NCBI GenBank assembly: GCA_022813625.1
Contig: JAKLMB010000008.1
Coordinates: 310,001-374,000, forward strand
Source: Aaosphaeria pasadenensis
Lineage: Eukaryota > Ascomycota > Dothideomycetes > Pleosporales
DNA length: 64,000 nucleotides
Direction of reading: 5' to 3'
In this document: piece after piece, positions 1-12,191 of the stretch
How the letters are laid out: each line of letters starts with the position of its first letter
Numbering within the stretch: the first letter of the stretch is position 1
Program-made: the position numbers and the translations under genes
Notes under the pieces: generated by a model
Seen by the model: the letters and a program-made list of their open reading frames with translations, nothing else
Told to the model about the DNA's origin: nothing
Database searches by the model: none

Positions 1-2
1 CC

Positions 3-3000
3 ATTCTCCCATCTACACCACCGCCAACCCTGCGATTCCTCCAACCATATCTGGCGCCGCCTACGAATCCTCCTCGTGAGGCCATCGTGTATACCGCTGT
101 CAATACTCCCGCTCTCTTCGCAGCGTTACAGAGTTACGTCGTCAAATCTCTTCAGGCGAAGCATCATGGTGCTAGCCTGTTATCATTTTGGGCCAGCGTA
201 ACCGCCCAGGCGTTGGATGCTATATTAGATGCCTCAAGATCAGGCCGGAGGGAGATACAAGATCAGCGAACGGAACAAGTCCTTCTCAGGATTCTCCCTG
301 CACTTAACGAGTGCCTGAAGCTCTCCGACATCCCAGATGCCAATCTTGGATGCTACATGATCCTGATCATACTTGTGACCAAAGCGTCCTTTGAGGACAA
401 GGTCTTGGACTCCTTGCTCGAAGCTGTCATACGAAGCTATGGATTGGAGACTGCTGATGGATGCCTAACATGTTTAGCAATCATCGCGGAAGAGCGATCA
501 AGCATAACTCTCCCCATCCCAGTAGAAAAGAGACTCTTCAAAATTCCAGATCTGCCGCAAGCTCTCGAAGTGCTTGCCACCAAATGCCGTGCTGAGCGCC
601 TTGCTCTCGGTAGCGCACTTGCATCTCTGGATCGGCTCTCGCACGCCGAACACCCCGAAGAAAGCCGCGAAATATTTCAACGTATTCTTGAATCGAGCAT
701 CCTAGGTCCGTCGTACAAATCGGCTGCAGTATCATCCTTCTTTCGTGTATTTGAAGAGAGCACTCCAGGATCTGAGGCTCATGGACAGTTACTGGAGCTT
801 CTTAGCCAAATGTCCGAGTCGATGCACCTTGCGTCACTTCTCCAAACGATTGCTCAAGCGAATGCCATAGACATGGACGCTATGGGGGTAACCGTACAAG
901 TATCTCTCCAGGTGGAGGATCAGGGTAATGAGAACTCCGATGAGGAAATGTTGGACGTGGATGAAACGTCTCAACAGGAAGAGCAGCCCAGCATTACTCT
1001 TCCAAAGATCGACGACTCTACGTTCTTCTGCGAGAACGTTTCATCATTCTCCGGTGCACTAGCGACCTTTGAGCGCGCGGTAGTCTCTAAACAAGCCGCT
1101 CAACTTTTGGCCTCGAAAGAGCTCGAAACCCAAAATGGGCACTCCACACCCCTTTTCTTAAGTTTCCTGGTCCGAACTTGGTCCACCTCCTCGAGCGTGC
1201 CGACCCGCATTGAGGCGATTGTTTCCACTACTAAATTCATCAAGAAGACCGAAACCGCCATTGATCTGCAAATACTGATTCCGTACCTACTTTTGGCTCT
1301 TTCCGACCCAGCACCTGCCGTACGACGTGCGGCTGCTACATGCATTGCCACACTCACAGAGAAGAGCATGGGTAACGGTGCAAAAACTGAAATTTGGGCT
1401 TCGTCAACATTTTACGGACAGAAATCTTCAAGTATATCACACTTGAAGTCCGGAGAATGTGCGCAATTGCTGTCTTCGCTGTTCGTGCCTATGCTTGAAG
1501 AGTGTGTGATGGATTCTACATCCGCCATAAGACTCGTCAGAGAGAGTTTGGAAGGCTCAAAGTCTATCAAAACCCAGGCAGGACCTTCCTTGAAATCGTC
1601 CGTACGAGGATCCGCCTCAGCCTTCTTTGCTTCACACATTGCCGTAACCCCATTGCTGCAGGCTCGTCTTCGTCTCCTCCCGATTTTCAATTTCACAGGA
1701 AAGCACGCCATTGGGGTGCGGACAACACATATCATTCCTACCATTCGTACATGGTGTTCTCTTTCAAACGAGGAGGCCAGTTCAAGTTGTGCAGCTGCGA
1801 ATATCAACCTCTCAACCGCCAATGCTGTCCATTTAGGTGGAATTGTCCCAAGAGAGCATGAGTCTATAAAGATACTACAAGACTTGATTTCGGGAGATCT
1901 TCGCACGGACAATCTAGATGTTGTTTCTGCTGCTTTCGACCGCTTAATAGCCGTTTGGACTTCCATCAAGTCAGAAACGCGCCTATCCATTGGACAAATC
2001 CTGTTAGACTTGGCCTTGCAAGAAAAGCACATATCTGAAAGTGATAAATTGCGATGCAATCGATCCCTTGAGGCACTGCGCGTTCTCCGGCTGGACACCG
2101 CTATTCTTTCCGACTTCATTGAGAGTATCCCGAACGCCCTGCAGATGCCAGAGGGTCCTCCAACAAAGAAGAGGAGAAGGAGCAGCCGCAATGAGATGGT
2201 CAGGGCCGAAATTCAGTCTCCCGAGGACGTATCCAAATTGCTTCGACGAACGACTACTGTACTTGAGTTGATCGAGGCTTCTAGCCCCGGCGACCACCCA
2301 GTGCTATTGAAGAACTTATTTGGAATCCTTGGTGATCTACAGCAATTACGACATCAGTCTGGATCTGATCTGGTCTACCTACAAAGTTTAGTCCTGGGTT
2401 CCCTCACTCCTATCGTTGATCGATTGAAAGACGATCGCAATGCTGCAGAATATCAAGCCTCTGTCAGAGCAGATCTACTCGTCGATTGCATTCGCCACTC
2501 GACCAATCCCCAAGTGCAAAACGCTGCTTTGCTTCTGATTGCAAGCCTGGCCTCCTGGGTGCCTGAGGTTGTTCTCCATAATCTCATGCCTATTTTCACA
2601 TTCATTGGATCCACTCTTCTGAGGCAAACTGACGACTACTCTGCACATGTCGTTGACCAGACAATATCGCGGGTCGTACCACAACTAGCGGAGTCGTTAA
2701 GGAAGAGAGACAAAAACCTCATTACAGGAGTTGCAGATCTTCTTTTAAGCTTTACCGCCGCTTTCGAACACGTGCCTCTGCATAGAAGACTCAGGTTGTT
2801 TTCGGAGCTCGCTCGCACGCTTGGACCCGACGACTCTCTCTCGGCAATCATTGCTCTTCTAGTCGATCGATATCCGAACAGCACCGAACCTAGGAAATTC
2901 GTTCCTGGACTTCTGCTCCAATTCGACCCAGTCACGACACTCAAAGCATTCAAGGGCTACTTGGCCTTGGTCAGCGATGGGTGTAGCGAGAAACGGAAGA

Positions 3001-4970
3001 TCTCCGATGTTCTCTTCAGTTTGAACGAGAAACAGCCGACCCAAGTCGAGAATGCCCTCAATCAGCTGTTGGGTGCACTTGCGGAATTGGCGGCAAACCA
3101 GACAATTCACACCCATATCGCCAAGGCATTCCGCAAGAATAGGGATCGGTCCCTACCCCGGGCCGTTTTTGCAGACATCATCGAGTCGATCATTCAATTG
3201 TCAAAGCAAGTTGCAGGTAGACCGAAGCTTAATGAAAGCTGCCGTCGCGTGTTGACCAAATGTCTCGACCTCCTCCCGACCATCGATCTCATCAGCTCTG
3301 CTGAGCTTCTCCTTTCGAATCCGGATCCGAAGGTGCAAGTTGCCGCTGTTAGGTCCGTTGAACTCAGGGCGGGGTCCGTGGTACAACATGACCAGCAGTC
3401 GGTCGATTCGCTCCTGTCTTTCCTACCGCAGGCCGATGCACTTCTGCAGAAGTCTGAGGATATTGACGTGAAGGCCGTCACAGTCAGTTGCATCGACCGC
3501 GTCATCGAGCGATTTGGAAAGAAAGATGTTACCGCTGTTGAGAGTGTTGCCCGTACTATTGCTGGCGCACAGTCTTTGGCAAGCAAGGAGGATCGAGTAC
3601 GCATTCTATCGCTGCTGTGCATCACCTCCATTGTTGATGTGTTGGAAGAGGAGGCTATATCTCTATTGCCAACGGTACTGCCCATCGCCTTCAAATACTT
3701 GGAAGAGAGCATTACGGAGGAAAAACGAGGCTTACACAACGCGGTCTTTGCCCTGCTTACAAACATTGTGGACCGTTTGGCGTTCATGTTCTCCCGCGAA
3801 TATCTGATTCCGGCCCTGAAGCTTTCTCACCGTTCCGCTGTCGGTGATCTTGGAGATAGCTGCGATGAGTCCCGACGCGCATTCTACCAGAGCTTGTCCG
3901 CCGGTCTTGAGGCACAGGAAATCTTTGTCGCTATCAAGTCCACATGGTCAGCGGCTCTCAGTAATGGGTATGAAGCGTCACGGGAAATGCTGGACCTCAT
4001 CCTCGCAACAATTGAGAATCAAACCAAGTCGAAGATGGTCAAGGCTAGCTCCACACTTTTCAATGTTCTGTTGGAAACATTTGGCATTCGAAGAGCTATC
4101 ACTGCCGAGGCTACTAAGGCGACTCTTGAAGAGGACGAGTTGGAGCTGCTTGAGACTGCTCTTATCGAATCCATAATTGCAATGACCCTCAAGCTGAACG
4201 ATAGTCTATTCCGGCCGTTCTTCGTGCAGCTTGTGGATGCAGCGAACTCGTCGTCCAAGCAGGTCAAGAGTCACTCTATCACGCTCTGCAAGTTCCTTGC
4301 GGCATTTTTTGATCGATTCAAGGTACGAAAACTCATGATGTGATCAATATCGCCTACTAACATCTACAGTCTATCGTCACGAGCTACTCAAGCTATATCA
4401 TTGAGCATGCTGTGTCGTTGCTGAACTACATTGCGCAAAATCCAGAAGAATCGGAACTTCAAACCGCTGTGTTGAAAGCTTTACAGAAGAGCTTCCAGCA
4501 CGATCAGGATGGTAAGTGTCATTGTTCTACTTCGAAGTGCGCCTATTGTACATACTAACATGTCATTCATAGGATTCTGGCAATCGCCGTCACACTATTC
4601 GCATATACTCGTCCCTCTCCTTACTCAACTCACTCTTCCTCCCCAGGAATCCGCCACGCCTGTTATTCCTACCATAACTGAACTCGCCACTGCCTCTGCT
4701 TCTTCAGTTGACAACCATCGCGAGATGAACGCTATTCTCTTGAAATATATGCGCTCCGAGTCCGCGTCTACGCGCCTTGCCACAGTGAAGTGCGAGCAAA
4801 GTTTGACGAAGCGGTTGGGCGAAGAGTGGCTAGCATTGTTGCCTGAGATGCTGCCATTCATCAGCGAGCTACGTGAGGACGATGATGAGGAGGTCGAAAG
4901 GGAGACACAGAGGTGGATCAACATGGTGGAAGAAATTTTGGGAGAGGATTTAGAGGCTATGTTGCAGTAG
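3..4970 (+). CDS. UTP10: UTP10/HEATR1-like small-subunit processome HEAT-repeat protein (5' partial)
   Basis: Component of the U3 snoRNP (small-subunit processome, t-UTP module) in the nucleolus, needed for 18S pre-rRNA synthesis and processing. The frame is open from base 3, so the start lies upstream of the window; position 87 is an internal GTG codon within IVYTAVNTPALFAAL, a stretch characteristic of fungal Utp10. Three visible exons: 3-4322, 4370-4511 and 4573-4970. Intron 1 (4323-4369, branch TACTAAC at 4355) is phase 0 and intron 2 (4512-4572) is phase 1. The roughly 1620 visible residues are almost entirely alpha-helical HEAT-like repeats, with an acidic stretch (~residues 290-310) and a basic KKRRR patch (~695). 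The C-terminal end (FRPFFVQLVDAA, then a HEAT-type tail after the introns) fits the family. Family length is ~1750-1800 aa, so about 150-200 N-terminal residues are missing. Confidence 0.93.
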
Positions 4971-5530
4971 ATAAGTAAAGAGTATATAGTAGATGGTGAA
5001 AGAATACCCCTGTCGCAACGTCTTTTTCGCTTTCAACATTCAGTATGATGATCTCGATCTTGTGACAAGACATTGCATCGCATGTAATACGAAAGACCAT
5101 TGGAAACGAAGGGAATGCTACCCGTAACTAACTCGAATATTTAACATGAATACGATGATTGCTCTCTACTCGTAGCACTGACTGAATGTACGAGACGAGT
5201 ACCTCGAAAACACCCCCTGGGGCGGAGGATCGTTACAGCGCGAGTGGACGGGGGCGCGGCAATAGCAGCCGAAGAACGCCTGCTTGGTCTTGGTTTGGTT
5301 GGTTGCCTGCTATCCACAACTCCAAGCTTCCCCATTCTCCGCCTCCCATCTTCCCGCGAAACATGCGCTGACAAGCTGCGCCGCTACACCAATCAACAAA
5401 CGATTCCTCCGACGTATACAACAGCCTCTCACCTAACACCAGGCCACAGTTCCCTTATCCCAACCATCATCATCCACATGCCTCCCACGGCCTATTGACC
5501 GTACCTTGGAATCCCCCGTCTCTGTTGACC
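4971..5530. other. Intergenic: UTP10 3' flank and promoter of next gene
   Basis: 560 bp with no supported gene. It holds the 3' UTR of UTP10 and a pyrimidine/CA-rich 5' leader just before the next ATG. Short ORFs here on both strands have no recognisable homology. Confidence 0.6.
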
Positions 5531-7357
5531 ATGTCTTCATCCTCTCGTTCCAGCGCCACAGATGTGGATAATAACAACAACAGCGAAAACCTAGCGCCGC
5601 AGCTCTCCGCTCTCTTCCTGATACGGTTCGACAAGAAAGTCGGGTACGTGCCTACTTTCCCTACACCCTTCTCCTCTACCTCTCATCCGTGTCCGACTCC
5701 TTCCCACATCAAATGATCGCACTACTGATGGACATGCGCGTTTTATAGCTACACAATCGCATGGAAACGAACCGCGAGCGACATCCCGCTGGACGGCGAA
5801 GTCGAGTTCAAGTCACTGCCCTCGGGGCTCCACGGTGTCAAGTCTGACCTCGTGTACTTTGTGCATGAGGGATACGCGGGACTGAGCGCATTCGCGAATG
5901 GGGAAGCGGGGGAGGAAGACAGAAACGCACAGTTCGTGGCTGTAGGCATTTTAGTGCCATTGAGTTATGGGAGGTTAGGAAGGAGTTGGCTGCATGCGCG
6001 GAGGTTGATGAAGATTGCCAGGCAGGTTAAGCGCGCGATGCCCGCGGTATGATGAGGCTAATGCTGAGATAGTGCACTGGCAGAAGATCCCAAAGCCACA
6101 TCGCCGCTCGAGGCGTTCTGGGAAGAACAATCGAAACCGCAATCCGAGAGCTCGACGCTCAAACCCGAACAATTCAAGGGACATAGCCGGACGCGAGCGC
6201 TATCTAGGATCACCGCGGTAATACCTTCCGAGCAATCGCTACCCCCATTTCATCCTGCTTTATCAATTGTAGAATACATCGATATTTTTGGACCGTTGGT
6301 TTTCCGGTTACAGCAGGCGGCGCTTTTGAGGAAGAGGATATTGTTTGTTGGCGCGCCTCCGGTTAGGAATACTTGCGAATTTGGTATGTACTAAGACAAC
6401 TTATTAAAAACATTGGTCACTGACAGGAGTATAGTCTACAATCTTTCCGTTTTAGCGAGTATACCCAATTCTGCTGCCGAACTGCTTTCTCCCGGCACAG
6501 AAAGCCTTCTTCGTCTTCGCTCCCTTTTTTCCGTTGGCATACACGATATACCCCTGTTAGAAAAGCTACGTTCGGCGTCGGATAGCGAGGAGTTGAGCGA
6601 GGATGGTCTTGCGGCTCACGGTTGGGTGGCGTGCACGACAGACGAGATCATGGTGCACAAGAATCAATTATACGACATTGTTGTTGAGATACCGCCAACG
6701 TATGAGGCTGCCCCACAGAGAAGACGATGGCCGGTTGTGCGGACATCAGATGGAACACAAATCAAAGCCAGTCAACGCGACGTTTGGAGATATAAACTAC
6801 TACATCACGAATTGTGGAAATACCGAAATGGTTCTGGACAAGCCAATGGGGATGCAGCTTCGGACGATGACCAAGCGGCGCTGCTCGGAAATAAGGTCAC
6901 CGAGGCCTTTGAAGAAGATTACAACGAGGCATACGACGAGACGGTAGTCGAACCCATGGGCTGGTCTCGATTTGCCTACCTGGGGTTCATGTGGTGGGCA
7001 TCGGCAGGCGAGAGCGATGCATATACAACGAGGGAACGGGAGCGGGACAGGGAGCTGTTAGGTGACCTCTCGGACTTCCAAGACGGTTTACACACAGCAA
7101 TCATTGCATACTTCCACCGCTCGACGTCGTCGTTGATAACCAGGCTGGCGGAGGTGATCGAGCTGGTGGACGATGAAGATGAGGACCAAGATTCGTTGGT
7201 GCTGGGCAAAGACGACATCAGCCGGATTGGATTGGATACCTGGAGCGAAGGTGACAAGGCATTTGTGCAGGAGTTCTTATGGATGTATTTTGGCCGGCGA
7301 GCAGAGGTTCATGGTGCGAATTTGGAGTGTTGTGGAGTGCGGGTACCTGTGTTCTGA
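5531..7357 (+). CDS. DENND11/LCHN-like protein (DUF2347/DUF4484 type)
   Basis: Conserved fungal DENN-related protein, presumed to act in membrane traffic; its exact role in filamentous fungi is not known to me. Four exons: 5531-5643, 5749-6021, 6073-6383 and 6435-7357 give 539 aa in frame. The N-terminal part (ALFLIRFDKKVGYTIAWKR, then VGILVPLSYGRLGRSWLHA) matches the LCHN/Avl9-like longin-DENN half; the C-terminal part (GWVACTTDEI, KASQRDVWRYKLLHHELWKY) matches the DUF4484 half. I start at ATG 5531 because the frame upstream has only a TTG at 5495. The second intron appears to use a GC donor (6022-6023): using the nearby GTTAAG donor at 6026 would break the frame, while the GC donor restores the conserved ALAEDP...PLEAFWEE continuation. 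The third intron must end at TATAG 6434, since the earlier AG at 6426 leads to a stop. Confidence 0.85.
6022..6072 (+). other. Probable GC-AG intron
   Basis: 51-nt intron with donor AG|GCAGGT, possible branch GCTAAT at 6057 and acceptor GATAG. It is phase 2 and joins KIA to SALAEDP. The exon sum of the gene is divisible by three only with this boundary, or an equivalent that I could not find among GT donors. Confidence 0.6.
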
Positions 7358-8187
7358 TCTTCACAAGCAAAAGCTATTGGGAGACGACCATACAAGTGCG
7401 ATAATCTGACATGATGTTTTGATTGAAGCGACCAATTACGAGTACAAACATCGTCTACAATACCAACAATTAGGCACTTCGTACCTTTTCGAGTAAATGA
7501 GGTAATCAGCAAATTGCAAGGGCTTCATTGCAAGTTTAGTGCGTCATCCGACTTCGGCGGGAGTTATTCGATATCACGTGCTCGTGATGTCGGAATTGGA
7601 GAGGTTGCCCCGCAGTGTTACTGACCAACTAGTGACTAGTCGGGCCGAATGGGGAAAGGATCCTTTTAGCCCCGCGCCCGTTATGAATAGGAACAAATTT
7701 GAATGTCGCGCTCTACTGTACGAGTACTTGTACTGTAGGGCGTAACACGCACGCTTCACTTTAACTATTACTATTAGTTATCATCATCATTTGCTGCTCG
7801 TAAAGACAAGAGTCACATCTTCCTCATAGTCGTAGCTGACTGGCTAATTGATTCACATCGATTGGCAGTTCTTGTGGGACGCTTTTCCTTCTTCTTCTCT
7901 CCACTCCACTTTGTCCCTCTCACGTTCCTACCTCTGCCGTCATAAACCGAAGGCGCCGGTTTTTGCACTACCCAGCCAGAAATTTGTGAATTGTGACTCC
8001 TCTACGCACCCTTTGACTCTTACATTCACTTCAATCCAAAGCCTTCCTACCTTGAATTATTTTTAATCCGATACCTCCCTCGTGCCCTGTTCTCTTTCTC
8101 CTCTTTCTACATTCCTCTTTCTACATTCCTCTTTCTACATTCCCCTTTGCAGATACCCCACCGCCGCCACCAAATTTCAACCTCACA
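7358..8187. other. Intergenic: LEU4 promoter and leader
   Basis: 830 bp. Pyrimidine-rich from about 7850 on, with a triplicated 14-bp unit at 8101-8142 followed by CCCTTTGCAG (8143-8152), which could be the 3' end of an intron in the 5' UTR. No gene is supported. Confidence 0.5.
8101..8142 (+). repeat. Three perfect copies of a 14-bp pyrimidine unit
   Basis: The unit CTCTTTCTACATTC occurs at 8101, 8115 and 8129 without a mismatch, 46 bp before the LEU4 ATG. It extends the polypyrimidine tract typical of strong fungal promoters and leaders. Confidence 0.9.
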
Positions 8188-10188
8188 ATGCCGATGCTCA
8201 AAGACCCCTCGAAAAAATACAAGAAGTTTGCGCCACTGAACCTCCCGGACAGGTCGTGGCCATCCAAGACAATCGACAAGCCGCCGCGATGGCTGTCGAC
8301 GGACCTCCGTGACGGTAACCAATCCTTGGTCGATCCCATGGTACGTCACCCCGATCAATTGAGCATAAGCATCGTGGACTGATCAAGTGCATTACAGGAT
8401 GGAGAGCAGAAGTGGAAGTACTTCCAAATGCTCGTACAGCTCGGCTACAAGGAAATCGAAGTCTCCTTTCCCTCTGCCTCACAAACCGACTTCGACTTCA
8501 CAAGACGTTTAATCGAGACTCCCGGCGCAGTTCCAGACGACGTCTGGGTGCAAGTCCTCTCACCATGCCGAAAGGAACTCATTACCCGAACCGTCGAATC
8601 CCTCAAGGGTGCAAAGAAAGCCCTCCTCCACCTCTACCTCGCCACGAGCCCATGCTTCCAGAAGATTGTCTTCAACATGAACAATGCAGAGAGCAAGGCC
8701 CTCGCGGTGGAATGCACAAAGTATGCGCGATCGATTACAAAGGACGACCCGAGCCAGGCAGGAACAGAATGGGCCTACGAATTCTCGCCCGAGACATTCT
8801 CAGATACTGATCCGGACTTTGCGCTCGAGGTCTGCGAGGCTGTGAAGGAGGCATGGGGACCCACCGAGGAGAATCCCATCATCTTCAACCTTCCCGCTAC
8901 AGTCGAGATGTCCACGCCAAACGTTTACGCTGATCAGATTGAGTACTTCTGCAGGAATATCTCCGAGCGCAACAAGGTCTGCGTTTCTCTCCACCCCCAT
9001 AACGATCGTGGATGCGCCGTGGCTGCCGCGGAATTGGCCCAAATGGCCGGTGCCGACCGGGTGGAGGGAACTCTCTTCGGAAATGGCGAAAGAACCGGAA
9101 ACGTTGATCTCGTGACTCTAGCCCTCAACCTCTACACACAAGGCATCCACCCCGGTATCGACTTCTCCGACCTCAAGTCCGTTATCGACGTGGTCGAATC
9201 CAGCAACAAGATCCCCGTGCATCCTCGCGCCCCATACGGTGGTCAGCTTGTTGTATGCGCCTTCAGTGGTTCTCACCAAGATGCCATCAAGAAGGGATTC
9301 CACTTGCGAAAGGTGGAGGGCGACACAGACGACAATCATTGGCAGGTCCCATATTTACCTCTCGATCCCCAAGATATCGGCCGTACATATGAAGCCGTCA
9401 TTCGTGTCAACTCCCAGAGTGGCAAGGGAGGCGTTGCCTGGATCATCCTCCGACAGCTTGAGCTTGACCTTCCCCGTGGTCTGCAAGTCGCCTTCTCCAA
9501 GATCGTCCAGCGCGAGACCGACAACTTGGGTCGCGAGCTCCTTCCTACGGAAATCACAAAACTGTTCGAGGATGCCTACCACCTCAAGAGGAACAATCGA
9601 TTCTCCCTCGTCGATTACGATATCACCACCGACCGCTCCAAATCTCCCGCTCCGCCAGAGGCTGGAAAGACGCAGAGCAACCGCAACCTTCAGCGAAGAT
9701 TCAAGGGTGTCATCGAAATCGACGGCCAGGAGCACACCATCGAGGGTGTCGGCAACGGTGCGATTTCCTCCCTCGCAGACGCCCTTAAGCGTCTGGGTAT
9801 CGATCTCGACGTCGCAGACTACAAGGAGCACGCCATTGGTGGCCACAAGAACGTGAAAGCCGCTACATACATTGAGTGCACGGCCGCCGGCTCCACCCAA
9901 AAGGTGTGGGGTGTCGGCATCCATGAGGATGTTGTCCAAGCCTCCCTCATTGCTCTTCTCAGCGCTGCCTCTTCGGTAATTCCATCCCCGCCTCCGACTT
10001 ATCACAACCCTACTAATAGCCCATCACAGTTCCTCTCCTCAAGACCAACAACTCCAATTCCATTTCGCCCTAAGAGAAGCGATACCCTGGATATTCCCAA
10101 CGGTGACTTGAGCCCAAAGGATCACAAACCTGCCAACGGAAGCCCTCTCGTGCAGCGTCTTGAGGCTAGCGTCAACGGAACGCAATAG
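8188..10188 (+). CDS. LEU4: 2-isopropylmalate synthase
   Basis: Condenses acetyl-CoA with 2-ketoisovalerate, the committed step of leucine biosynthesis; fungal enzymes act mainly in mitochondria. Exons 8188-8340, 8398-9975 and 10030-10188 give 629 aa. The HMGL-like TIM barrel begins at WLSTDLRDGNQSLVDPM (~35-51); the metal-binding HxH lies in SLHPHNDRG and the active-site loop in GNGERTGNVDL. The leucine-sensing LeuA regulatory domain occupies roughly the last 150 residues (FKGVIEIDGQEHTIEGVGNG to GIHEDVVQASLIALLSAAS). Start: ATG 8188, giving the usual MPMLKDPSKKYKKF N-terminus. The last intron (9976-10029, branch CTACTAAT) is 54 nt, phase 0 and stop-free; family resemblance (AAS followed by FLSSRPTTPIPFRPKRS) favours splicing, but retention would add 18 residues. 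Confidence 0.95.
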
Positions 10189-11139
10189 ATTGCAACAACG
10201 CAAGCAATGCTAACAACAAAAAGATGAAGGAGAGAAAACCGATTAGTCCCATACCTAAAAATCTGTACTTTCGTTTTATTCCCTTTTTCAGAAGTCAGAG
10301 ACGCGAACAACTGATTTGGAATCCTATATCATGGGTGTGCTTTTTTTGCATATTGTTTCGCATTTCACATAGGGAGAATGACGGCGTTGATTTTCACTCC
10401 AATGAGGATATATGTTTCGTTTCCTAGACAGAATCGAGACCGAACAAAAAAAAGGCTATTTTTACTCCTCACTGGGATCATCTAGTGAAGGAGAAAAAGT
10501 TCTCATTCTTCTTCTTTTTGGAATCAAAAACTTGAAAGGAGATTGTATGTATGTAGTCAGTTTGATGGACCAAATATTATCATCATGTTCAAACGCATTC
10601 AATACTGTCTGTCTATGCTTGACTTTCTTGTCTTCGTTTTGTTTCAAGACCATGTCTATGTGTCAACATGTGATGCCATGGATTGTCATTAAAAACTGTG
10701 ATCGCTTCCAACAACACGCACCGAGTAAAACCTCTCCATGCCATGCCATGTTGAAAGAAAACTGACCCTCTTTGTCTCTATTCACCTTCCATGCCACCAA
10801 CACAATCACTTCAGTTTCACAGTGCAATTTGACAATCCTGAGAACTGCTGTTCGATTGTCTTGTCAAAAGGTGTATGACTGGAAATATTCTGTGCACGGG
10901 CGAGACAGGTTCACAATCATGTCTTAACTTAAATATGACTGCAACATTGTGAACTGTACAAAGGACGCAACTCCACTCCCTTCACTACGACAGAAATAGA
11001 GAGTTCAACTCTTATAATCTATAAAGCATTCACGCTGCCCCCCACCGAACGAGACTACATTCACCCAAACGAACAACCCAAACCCCGCTTCCATTTCTAC
11101 ATCTCTCCATTTCTTCTCAGCAACAAAACCTCACAAAAC
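10189..11139. other. Intergenic region
   Basis: 950 bp, AT-rich in its first half (LEU4 3' flank), ending in a TATAAAG box at 11020-11026 and a CA-rich leader before ATG 11140. Small ORFs at 10412-10765 show no family features. Confidence 0.5.
11020..11026 (+). promoter_or_regulatory. TATA box, paralogue A
   Basis: TATAAAG 114 bp upstream of ATG 11140, followed by a C/A-rich leader. Confidence 0.45.
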
Positions 11140-11646
11140 ATGGCACTGCGCATCGGACCCGTCTTCCGCGGCAACACACCCAGCAACCCCTACCCCCTCG
11201 ACAGCGACCACGACCCAGGCCAAGAAATCACCCTCACCATCGCCATGGCCATCTCGGACCCCTACCCCTCCTCCTCCTTCACCACCTCCTCCAAACCCCT
11301 CCCCACGTTCGAACGCAAACTCCTCAGGAAGGACCTCCCCACCAAACTCTGGTGCACCCACATCTGCGAAAAAGAAAGCGATGGTTGCTTAGGAGGGCAA
11401 TGTTTCTGGATTTTTACGGGGCCGTTGGATAAGATCAAGAGAAAGCTTTCCCCTGAGTCGTGGGAACAGATCAAGTTGAATCTTTCCCATGACAGAACTA
11501 CGAAGGGCGTTAAAATGACAGGTTGGGCGAGAAGCGCCACGGAAAATTGGATCAAGCGGTACTATGCGATTACATTTGAGGACGATTACTGGCGTTACTA
11601 TGGGGAGGAGGCTAGGAGAAAGATTGAGGAGGCAGAGAGGAAGTAG
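11140..11646 (+). CDS. Unrecognised 168-aa protein, paralogue A of a tandem Cys/His pair
   Basis: I do not recognise the family. Intronless, 168 aa, no signal peptide. It shares with the gene at 12192 the same length, the MAL start, a strand ending in SDPYP (here at 39-43), and a four-ligand pattern C72-x-H74-x8-C83-x4-C88 followed by F-W. The exact spacing of Cys/His in otherwise diverged sequence suggests a small zinc-binding knuckle, but this is inference. The C-terminal third is aromatic and charged (NWIKRYYAITFEDDYWRYYG) and ends in a Glu/Lys/Arg-rich helix. The coding part up to ~11340 is strikingly C-rich on the plus strand and the second half is not. The product is probably cytosolic or nuclear. 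Confidence 0.72.
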   Translation: MALRIGPVFRGNTPSNPYPLDSDHDPGQEITLTIAMAISDPYPSSSFTTSSKPLPTFERKLLRKDLPTKLWCTHICEKESDGCLGGQCFWIFTGPLDKIKRKLSPESWEQIKLNLSHDRTTKGVKMTGWARSATENWIKRYYAITFEDDYWRYYGEEARRKIEEAERK

Positions 11647-11773
11647 AGGGGGGTAGGGGTAGGGGATGAGTTTGGATGGACGGTCAGGAGGTTAATGAGA
11701 GGGTTGGGAAGAAAGTTGAAAGGGAGGTTCCTTGGGAGGGAGAATGGGGGTGGCTGAGACGGTTGAGGGAGAG

Positions 11774-11935
11774 ATGAGTTAACTTTGGAAGCTTGGAAGA
11801 TGGGTTCGCTTTGTGATCAAGAATAATGAGTTAACTTTGGAAGCTTGGAAGATGGGTTCGCTTTGTTGTCAAGAATAGATGAGTTTGTTTTGTAAACAAG
11901 AATAGATGAGCCCGTTTTGTGAACAAGAGAAATAG
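11774..11935 (+). repeat. Tandem repeat, 52-bp unit x2 plus two shorter units
   Basis: A 52-bp unit beginning ATGAGTTAACTTTGGAAGC is at 11774 and again at 11826 with few mismatches, followed by two ~27-30-bp shortened units (11879 and 11906) that keep the ends ATGAG...AACAAGA. It lies in the 3' flank of paralogue A. Confidence 0.85.
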
Positions 11936-12040
11936 CATGACTTCATAAACAAAGAGAGATATTTTCAATCCATGAGAAGGGAGGGAACAAGGTGGCAATG
12001 GTGTCATTGTACATGTAGATATCTGCTACAAAAGGAGTAC

Positions 12041-12176
12041 TCCCTTCCTTCCCCAGGTCAACATAGAGATTCCCAAACTCAACAGTTTCTCCAATACTTA
12101 CAAGATATTCCCTTCCTTCCCCAGGTCGACACAGAGATTCACAAACTCAACAATTTCTCCAATACTTACAAAATAT
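12041..12176 (+). repeat. 68-bp tandem duplication upstream of paralogue B
   Basis: TCCCTTCCTTCCCCAGGTC starts at 12041 and 12109 (period 68), about 90% identical by eye through CTCCAATACTTACAA. It ends 15 bp before ATG 12192, so it forms the leader or core promoter. Confidence 0.88.
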
Positions 12177-12191
12177 TCTCCTCCACTCAAT

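Noticed and set aside
1412..2191. 259-codon minus-strand ORF
   Set aside because: Lies wholly inside UTP10 in antisense; no domain, and the sense protein is clearly conserved.
9355..10005. 216-codon minus-strand ORF
   Set aside because: Antisense shadow of the C-rich LEU4 coding sequence.
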